This document shows, one piece after another, positions 14,396 to 19,585 of a DNA stretch of 19,585 bases. The DNA comes from an uncultured Clostridia bacterium (GTDB taxonomy: Bacteria; Bacillota; Clostridia; Christensenellales; Borkfalkiaceae): assembly GCA_947630775.1 (NCBI GenBank), contig CANRIY010000015.1, positions 1 to 19,585 on the forward strand, in the 5' to 3' direction. Below the pieces are notes generated by a model. It saw only the letters and a list, made by a program, of their open reading frames with translations. It had not been told where the DNA came from and searched no databases. A program made the position numbers and the translations under genes. Position 1 is the stretch's first letter, and every line of letters begins with the position of its first letter.

Positions 14396-17300
14396 CCAAC
14401 CGGTGACTTCCCCGCAGAGCTCGCAAAGGCCGCCATCCATCGGGAACTGATGCCCGTAAAGTTCATGCTCGAACTTCGCATAGAGGGTGAGGGCGTTGTC
14501 GGTGGCATGGTCGGAAGGGACAAAGTCTTCCCCGACCTTCACTTCCTCTTCGCCCTGCTTGTAGTACCAATAGAGGAACCTATGATCATCCTTTTGCGGG
14601 GATTCGGGGGCATCGAACGGTGCGTCCTTTGCGTAGGTTTGAGGCTGAACGGATTCCGTGTCCCCGTCGACGTCGAACGTCACCGTGTACGTTTCCTGAG
14701 CAACCGGGGTGCCTTCTTTGATATTGACATAAGGCAAGCCGTTGTCATATCTGAGCTCATATAAGAAGCCGCCGACATCAAGATTCGCTTCTGTCTTTGT
14801 TGCGCAGTTCGGGTTGTCGATCGGATTTCCGTCGAGCGTCAGATATGCTCTCCACCATTCGTTAAGATATTCATTGCCTTTCTTTGCGATATCGGAGACA
14901 TTGATCTTAATGGTCACGGTCTCCCCGTCGAGCGTTGCAATGTCGGATTGATCTACAACAAGCCCGCCGTTTTTTCCCGCAAAGGCAAGCTTTTTGACGA
15001 GATTATTATCATAATATCTTGCGGTAGCCGTGAGCTTAAGATAAACGGAACCGTTCTCCTGCACAAGCTCTGCCGCCCAGTCGCTGAGGGCCGGCGCAGC
15101 CGAATCCTCGACCTTGAGGGTATAGAAGCATGATCCCCAAAGCTGCATCTTCACAACAGAATAGGTCTTGGTGCCGATATTGAGAGTAGAAACAAGCGTC
15201 CCGTCGGGATCAGTATCCTTATTCGCAACGTTACCATTACCGACTCCGGCGATCTTGAGGTGCATGATGTATCTCGAAGCTACACCGACATCGGAGAGAT
15301 CAACTGTGACCGTAAATTTGCCGAGTTGCGAAAGATCTACTGTGCAGTCATGAACAACCGCACCGGAGAGCTCAAAATCGAACTTGAAGTCGGCCTCTGT
15401 GCAATTTTCGTGCGTGCCGCTGATGGAGAGGATCGGTTTGCCGTCGACTTCCTCAAGCTTGATCGTACTGTAATCGATATCGCCCTGCTTAACGACCTCA
15501 TCCTTGCCATAGATGAGGAGACCGACACAGCCCCAATATTGCTTTTCGGCTGTTTCACCGTTCTTATTGACGAGCTGATATTTATACTCGCCGCATTCAA
15601 CCGTGAAACCGTCCGTTGCGTCTGTGACTTTTATATCGCCGTTTGTCACCGTCGTCGTGGGAAGATGAACAACATATGCGCCCTTAACAATCGTCGTAGA
15701 CTTCGCCGCTTCCCCGTCCTCGACAACCTCTGTGCCGACGGTAACGGTGAACTTATACGTCCAACCATCTTCCGTTACTTCTACGGAATAAGGAACTTGT
15801 TTAAGAACAAGATATCCCAAATTCGCATTGCCGGCCGCACCGGGAACATGTTGGAGATTGGTATCGAGTCCTTTAAGGAGCGCTTCCAAATCGCTGGCAG
15901 AATAATTCTTATAGGTACCGCTGACGACGAAATAAACATTGCCGCCTTCGCTCACAAGCTCAACTTTCGTGACCTCATACGTGGGATCCGTGACGGCGGG
16001 CCTGTTCTTGCAAATGACAACAAGCTGACCGCCTTCCGAATGGAGATGATAGTCGACCTCGGTGCTCGAAACAACATCACTGCTGAAAGAGCCGGTCGGC
16101 TTGAGGTCGCCGTTCGCGCCGTCAAACTTCAAATCATTAATCTTGATGTGCGTCCAGAACCATCTATTTTCACTATCGCCCTCGTTCTTGATGGTGTTGA
16201 GCGCAAACCATGCTTCGCCCTGCCCGTTAGCGACGAGGTTGGACTTATCCGTGTCGAGATCAACGCTTGCCTCTCCGTCAAAGAGCTTCATCGTCCCAAG
16301 TTCCTCGGTAGTATAGACCATGCTGTCAACCTTTACAACGAGGTACACAATACCGTCGGCCAATTGAAGCTTGGCGTCGCTGAACGTAATCGTCTTTTCG
16401 GGCTCGGGGTCGGTGACTTTGGTGATTGTGAAATTCGTAATCGTGATGGTGTCGGCGGAGACTTGAGATCCGTCTGCAGTTCCCATAAAGAGACTGAAAT
16501 GCGCTTTATCCGCGACACAAGTGAGGGAAGCGAATGTAACGAGTGTACCCTCGTTCGCATTTAATTGCTTCGTCTGCGTCCGCTCATCCTTATCGGAGAA
16601 AAAACTGTAGTTCCCGCCGCTTTTAGAGGTGATCGTGAAGGAGAGGCTGTACTTTTCGCCGACTCCAATTTCCGAAGAGACATAGTAGAGTTGGATATCA
16701 AACCACTGTCCGTCTGTATTTCCCTCAAAAGTAAAGGTAACAGTCCCGTCGTCATCAACAGTCGCTTTCGTTACTTTACCGCTATTGTTAACATAATACG
16801 TCCATTTACCCTTATGATTCGCTACTGAGGCCGCTTCGTTATCCACCTTCTTAATACTGTTGTCGGGTTCGACGGAGCCGGCTGCGGAGACGGTGAGATA
16901 GAGCTTATCGCCGTCCTTGCTGAGGGTGTAGGTCTTGTTGTCGTAGGTTACGGTTGCAGCGCCGAGATTGGCGGTTACGGCAAATTCCTGTCCGCCGATG
17001 ACAAGAATGATCTCGTACGGCTCAGCATTGACTGCAACATCGTTGATTCCAAAGAACAGGAGCGAATTCCCATTCGGGGTACTCGTGGAGCCGTCTATGA
17101 GCTTGACGTTATCAAGCCCTTTCAACGTCGCCGCTTTGAGCTCTTCTTCCGTGAAGCCACTCGTCTTTACGGCAATCTGAATGATGACATTTGTGTCGGC
17201 ATGCGTTCTGACCTGAACGGCCTCGTAATACTCCAATGTCTTCTGATCAACAGAACCGCTCGTCGCAATCGTGAGGGTGCACTGAGTATTGTTATCACCC

Positions 17301-19585
17301 GCGAGCGTATAGGTCTTGTTGTTGAAGCTCTTGGAGGCATTTCCTGCGTCGAGGGTCCCTTTCACTTCATACTCTTGCCCACCGAGCACAAGGACAAGTG
17401 CCTGAGCGTCCATTGCACCGAGAGCGGTGATGTCGAAGCAGAGCTTATTCTTGGTGTTGCTACCATCGGGCGAAAGGAATACATTGTCTGCCCCATCGAG
17501 GAAGGAGACAGTTTCCCCACCGATCTTCAACTGCGCCGCTTTCAGGTCACCTTCCGTGTAGCCTGTGGAGAAGAACCAAAGGCTGACCACAAATTTGGTC
17601 TGACCGGCGACACTTGATTCAAAAAGCCCGATATTATGGAAGTTGGAAGCCGACTTCTCAACCGCGCCTTCTTCGGCGTAGGTGATGGTGATGGTGGTGG
17701 CGGCGGTGACGGTGATGGTATAACTATTATTGTCCCCCCCCGTCTGTGCGGGTTGACCGTTCACGCTGACGGTCGCCTTGTAGTCTTCGGGAACAGTGAC
17801 CGTAAGAGTCAATTCGGTTTCCTTGTCGACCTTGTCGCCGCTATTGACAGTCGCATCGCCGTTTTTAAGCTCATATCCCGAGCCACTGACCGCTTCGGGC
17901 TTATTCTGGACATCAACCGTGACGGCGTACTGCTCTGCGGGCGCGGTGCCGTTCCAAGTAGCTTGGGCGATGAGCTGCTTGTCAGAATTGTACCACTTGA
18001 ATTCAATGGTTTCCTTATTTGCTTCTCCGCCGAGGTAGACATTGATTTGCGTATCACTCTTTTTTTCATAGCCGCTGTTAGAATACATTGCGCCCAATGT
18101 TTGGCCGTTTACCGTTACATAATATCCGTTATATTGGCCATTGACATTGTTGAGAATAACGTCAATGTCTTCTTTGGACATCGTGAGTGTAGCATGGACA
18201 TCTCCATAAATCTGGAACCCTGTGATTGTGAGCGTCTTGACTTCGATCACGGGCAATACGGAGAACTCAACTTTGATTGTCGTCTCTGCCGTGACGGTGA
18301 TGGTGTAGACATTTTCGGCGACGGTGTACTTGCTACCATCAATGGTAACAACAACCTTGCAGCCCTCTCCAACCTTAACGGTGAGGGTGAGCTTGGTGCC
18401 GTTCTTCACACTTGTGTTGTCTGCGACAACGTCGGAAGTGCCTTCCTTGACAAGCGTCGCTTCGCAGCCCGCCAACTCATTGACGGTGAAGTGCACGGTG
18501 AACTCTTGCGTCGCCTCAGAGACGGTGAGTGTGAGCTGACCTTCTGCATAGGAGAACGTGTAGACCTTCGCGTCGGAGGACAATGTGTTCGTGAGGTTCA
18601 GGTCGACGACAACTTCGGTGCCGTTCAAAGAAAGCTTGAGCGCGTAGACATTCGTTGCAAGGCTCGCGACGTCGAACATGACGTGGTGTGCACCGCCGTT
18701 GTCGCTGAGCGCGGAGCCCTCCATGCAATCAAGAGATTGATCTCCCGCAACGAGCTTGATGTTGTCGGTCGTAAGACCGCCTTCGCCGATCTTGTAGCCC
18801 AATGTCGTGAAGTGGAAGTCGAGGACATAGCTATCGCCCCTCTTCTCAAACACGCCGTTGGAGAAGCCTGCGACTTCGGGGACAACCTCGGAAACGGTAA
18901 GGGTGTTGTTTGCCCCCGACAGTGCAAAGGTCTTATCGGCCGTGCTTACCTTGACATCGACGAAATTGGTGATGCCATAGCTCTGCGTACCGACCTTGAG
19001 TTGCAAGGTGTATGTGCCGAACTCGACACCCGAAACGTTGAAGATGAGTTTCTTTGCTGTATCACTAACATCATTAACGGTAGGATCTGCAAGTTCCACC
19101 TCGCCGTTTTCACTGCTCAGAACAAGTTTTGCACTGCTGAGGACCGCAGCATCTGCCTTGTCGATGTCGACAATAAAGCTGAGAAAGACACCGGCACCGG
19201 GATCGAGGTAAGGATTGTGAGCGCCATTGATCGTGACGGCCTTCGCGGTCTCAACGATGATGACGATGTCGGCGGTTTCCACCGTGACGGTGTAATAGCC
19301 GTCGTCACCGAGTACAAGAGCCTCGTCCTTGCCTTCAACTTTGACGGAGACGACATCATAGCCTTCATCAACATTGACCTTGAACTTAACTTCAGTGCCT
19401 GCCTTATAGGGACCCGCCACTTCAAATGTAAGATTCGTGACATGCGCCGTGTCTGCCTTAAGGGTGACGGTGTAAGTTACGATGTTGTAAGTGACATCAT
19501 TGACGGTGAGAGAGTCGCCCTTAAGCGTCATGTCGTAAGCGGTGGTGCCGATGACAAAGAGGTAATGGCCTGCCTCTACCGCAAA
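12764..19585 (-). CDS. Giant modular extracellular repeat protein, C-terminal 2273 residues (partial)
   Basis: The frame is open to the right edge; the ATG at 19531 is internal, since in-frame codons (FAVEAGHYLFVIG...) continue upstream, so signal peptide and true start are outside. Stop is TAA 12766-12764. Reading N to C: three divergent InlB-like beta repeats (about 19215-19490, 18240-18520, 17665-17935; e.g. SYTITVTAATTITITY) interspersed with a series of about eight diverged 110-140 residue beta modules (about 14700-19215); a probable CBM-like galactose-binding-fold module (about 16400-16855, ending ITITNFTITKV); a classic InlB/Listeria-Bacteroides repeat (about 14468-14700); a CELCGE knuckle (about 14400-14435); and three tandem C-terminal modules (12764-14395). 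Composition is rich in Thr, Val, Asn and Asp with few Cys, typical of secreted Gram-positive proteins. No sortase tail or membrane anchor is at the C-terminus. An adhesin or glycan-binding role is inferred; no catalytic domain was recognised. Confidence 0.88.
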   Translation of the reverse strand, partial: FAVEAGHYLFVIGTTAYDMTLKGDSLTVNDVTYNIVTYTVTLKADTAHVTNLTFEVAGPYKAGTEVKFKVNVDEGYDVVSVKVEGKDEALVLGDDGYYTVTVETADIVIIVETAKAVTINGAHNPYLDPGAGVFLSFIVDIDKADAAVLSSAKLVLSSENGEVELADPTVNDVSDTAKKLIFNVSGVEFGTYTLQLKVGTQSYGITNFVDVKVSTADKTFALSGANNTLTVSEVVPEVAGFSNGVFEKRGDSYVLDFHFTTLGYKIGEGGLTTDNIKLVAGDQSLDCMEGSALSDNGGAHHVMFDVASLATNVYALKLSLNGTEVVVDLNLTNTLSSDAKVYTFSYAEGQLTLTVSEATQEFTVHFTVNELAGCEATLVKEGTSDVVADNTSVKNGTKLTLTVKVGEGCKVVVTIDGSKYTVAENVYTITVTAETTIKVEFSVLPVIEVKTLTITGFQIYGDVHATLTMSKEDIDVILNNVNGQYNGYYVTVNGQTLGAMYSNSGYEKKSDTQINVYLGGEANKETIEFKWYNSDKQLIAQATWNGTAPAEQYAVTVDVQNKPEAVSGSGYELKNGDATVNSGDKVDKETELTLTVTVPEDYKATVSVNGQPAQTGGDNNSYTITVTAATTITITYAEEGAVEKSASNFHNIGLFESSVAGQTKFVVSLWFFSTGYTEGDLKAAQLKIGGETVSFLDGADNVFLSPDGSNTKNKLCFDITALGAMDAQALVLVLGGQEYEVKGTLDAGNASKSFNNKTYTLAGDNNTQCTLTIATSGSVDQKTLEYYEAVQVRTHADTNVIIQIAVKTSGFTEEELKAATLKGLDNVKLIDGSTSTPNGNSLLFFGINDVAVNAEPYEIILVIGGQEFAVTANLGAATVTYDNKTYTLSKDGDKLYLTVSAAGSVEPDNSIKKVDNEAASVANHKGKWTYYVNNSGKVTKATVDDDGTVTFTFEGNTDGQWFDIQLYYVSSEIGVGEKYSLSFTITSKSGGNYSFFSDKDERTQTKQLNANEGTLVTFASLTCVADKAHFSLFMGTADGSQVSADTITITNFTITKVTDPEPEKTITFSDAKLQLADGIVYLVVKVDSMVYTTEELGTMKLFDGEASVDLDTDKSNLVANGQGEAWFALNTIKNEGDSENRWFWTHIKINDLKFDGANGDLKPTGSFSSDVVSSTEVDYHLHSEGGQLVVICKNRPAVTDPTYEVTKVELVSEGGNVYFVVSGTYKNYSASDLEALLKGLDTNLQHVPGAAGNANLGYLVLKQVPYSVEVTEDGWTYKFTVTVGTEVVEDGEAAKSTTIVKGAYVVHLPTTTVTNGDIKVTDATDGFTVECGEYKYQLVNKNGETAEKQYWGCVGLLIYGKDEVVKQGDIDYSTIKLEEVDGKPILSISGTHENCTEADFKFDFELSGAVVHDCTVDLSQLGKFTVTVDLSDVGVASRYIMHLKIAGVGNGNVANKDTDPDGTLVSTLNIGTKTYSVVKMQLWGSCFYTLKVEDSAAPALSDWAAELVQENGSVYLKLTATARYYDNNLVKKLAFAGKNGGLVVDQSDIATLDGETVTIKINVSDIAKKGNEYLNEWWRAYLTLDGNPIDNPNCATKTEANLDVGGFLYELRYDNGLPYVNIKEGTPVAQETYTVTFDVDGDTESVQPQTYAKDAPFDAPESPQKDDHRFLYWYYKQGEEEVKVGEDFVPSDHATDNALTLYAKFEHELYGHQFPMDGGLCELCGEVTGWNKDFEIGDEASLNVADLTKGYDPADSERFGAIAKGQKVVIKADLKASKNGDYPNMNGFQFKLGGLWIRDDAFIDANECGAGNTKEYATNQWTTAMAATLNGGNLDWNTIVGLRENATLILTVDWKTDANKIVVTMQITGSDGNVYLQTVTITSKVDGGAFATDIYEIGIAPWNGYLKGTIYVIGDQNTVSKDMCNRWIREPGTAEPDPVYSPNTTPDAGNPVNLPSTGYQATTPAYIYKLEKNHKVVFSGTHTTASDNAYNSIVGYLWTGTAPDGGFCANHSNTAKIPYLRMEGQNYSSWVANQKNGNVKVTVDWTRYTDVIVWTFEMEQGGVTASVEYLFQVDATKDHYNVGLGSDNCASVINSIENTTATASGPYKIIETELTGTLSNGTANHIVKGEKIVFTGTHTCGGVNAWDALNLAISAGSFLNGPTIRSDRWVDNAGEASTEEPQKIFDSNGYKITCDPTSSDTAWNTDLVGKENGNVTLTLDWTEENLVITFRYGSDASWYQCVYTVEYADATNYWFVLGGNATYSLTATVTGRN

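Noticed and set aside
13172..16564. Long plus-strand open frames (530 and 434 residues) opposite the giant protein
   Set aside because: The minus-strand frame is continuous for 2273 residues with coherent repeat modules; the opposite frames have no good ribosome binding site and atypical composition.

Overview
The window looks like a chromosomal segment from an anaerobic, moderately GC-rich member of the Bacillota, probably an uncultured clostridial lineage from a gut-like habitat. This is an inference from four things: Gram-positive style GGAGG/AGAGG ribosome binding sites, a rubrerythrin, a HelD-type helicase, and a giant InlB-repeat-like surface protein. Nothing in the window fixes the species. 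Most of it is ordinary housekeeping sequence. The less ordinary parts are the two ends and the palindromic repeats between the genes.

Layout, left to right. Bases 1-2077 (minus) hold a two-gene operon: a coiled-coil protein, then an Hsp70/DnaK-like ATPase that overlaps it at ATGA and runs off the left edge. Bases 2078-2765 are non-coding and packed with palindromic elements and hairpins. Bases 2766-7247 (minus) encode a type IIA topoisomerase pair, subunit B (ParE/GyrB-like) then subunit A (ParC/GyrA-like), from a clear sigma-70 type promoter at 7280-7308. The B subunit is broken by a frameshift near 5990-6003. Bases 7343-7545 hold more palindromic repeats. Bases 7575-9062 (plus) carry a consensus promoter, rubrerythrin, and a YjjU-like patatin phospholipase 21 bp further on. 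A third large palindromic element and a bidirectional terminator follow. Bases 9327-12361 (minus) are a coupled pair: a HelD-like superfamily 1 helicase, then a YjjG-like HAD phosphatase whose ATG shares a base with the helicase stop. Bases 12362-12763 hold two further small palindromic elements and the terminator of the last gene. Bases 12764-19585 (minus) are the C-terminal 2273 residues of a giant modular, predicted extracellular protein whose N-terminus lies beyond the right edge.

Functionally, the topoisomerase pair acts in chromosome decatenation or supercoiling. Rubrerythrin fits peroxide defence in an anaerobe. The HelD-like protein is expected to rescue stalled RNA polymerase. The Hsp70 with its private coiled-coil partner looks like a non-canonical chaperone pair, and the giant protein looks like an adhesin or glycan-binding surface protein. 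I see no CRISPR array, tRNA, rRNA, transposase or recognisable defence cassette. The best candidates for something undescribed are the Hsp70/coiled-coil pair, the modular architecture of the giant protein (about eight diverged beta modules plus three C-terminal modules), and the families of palindromic intergenic repeats.
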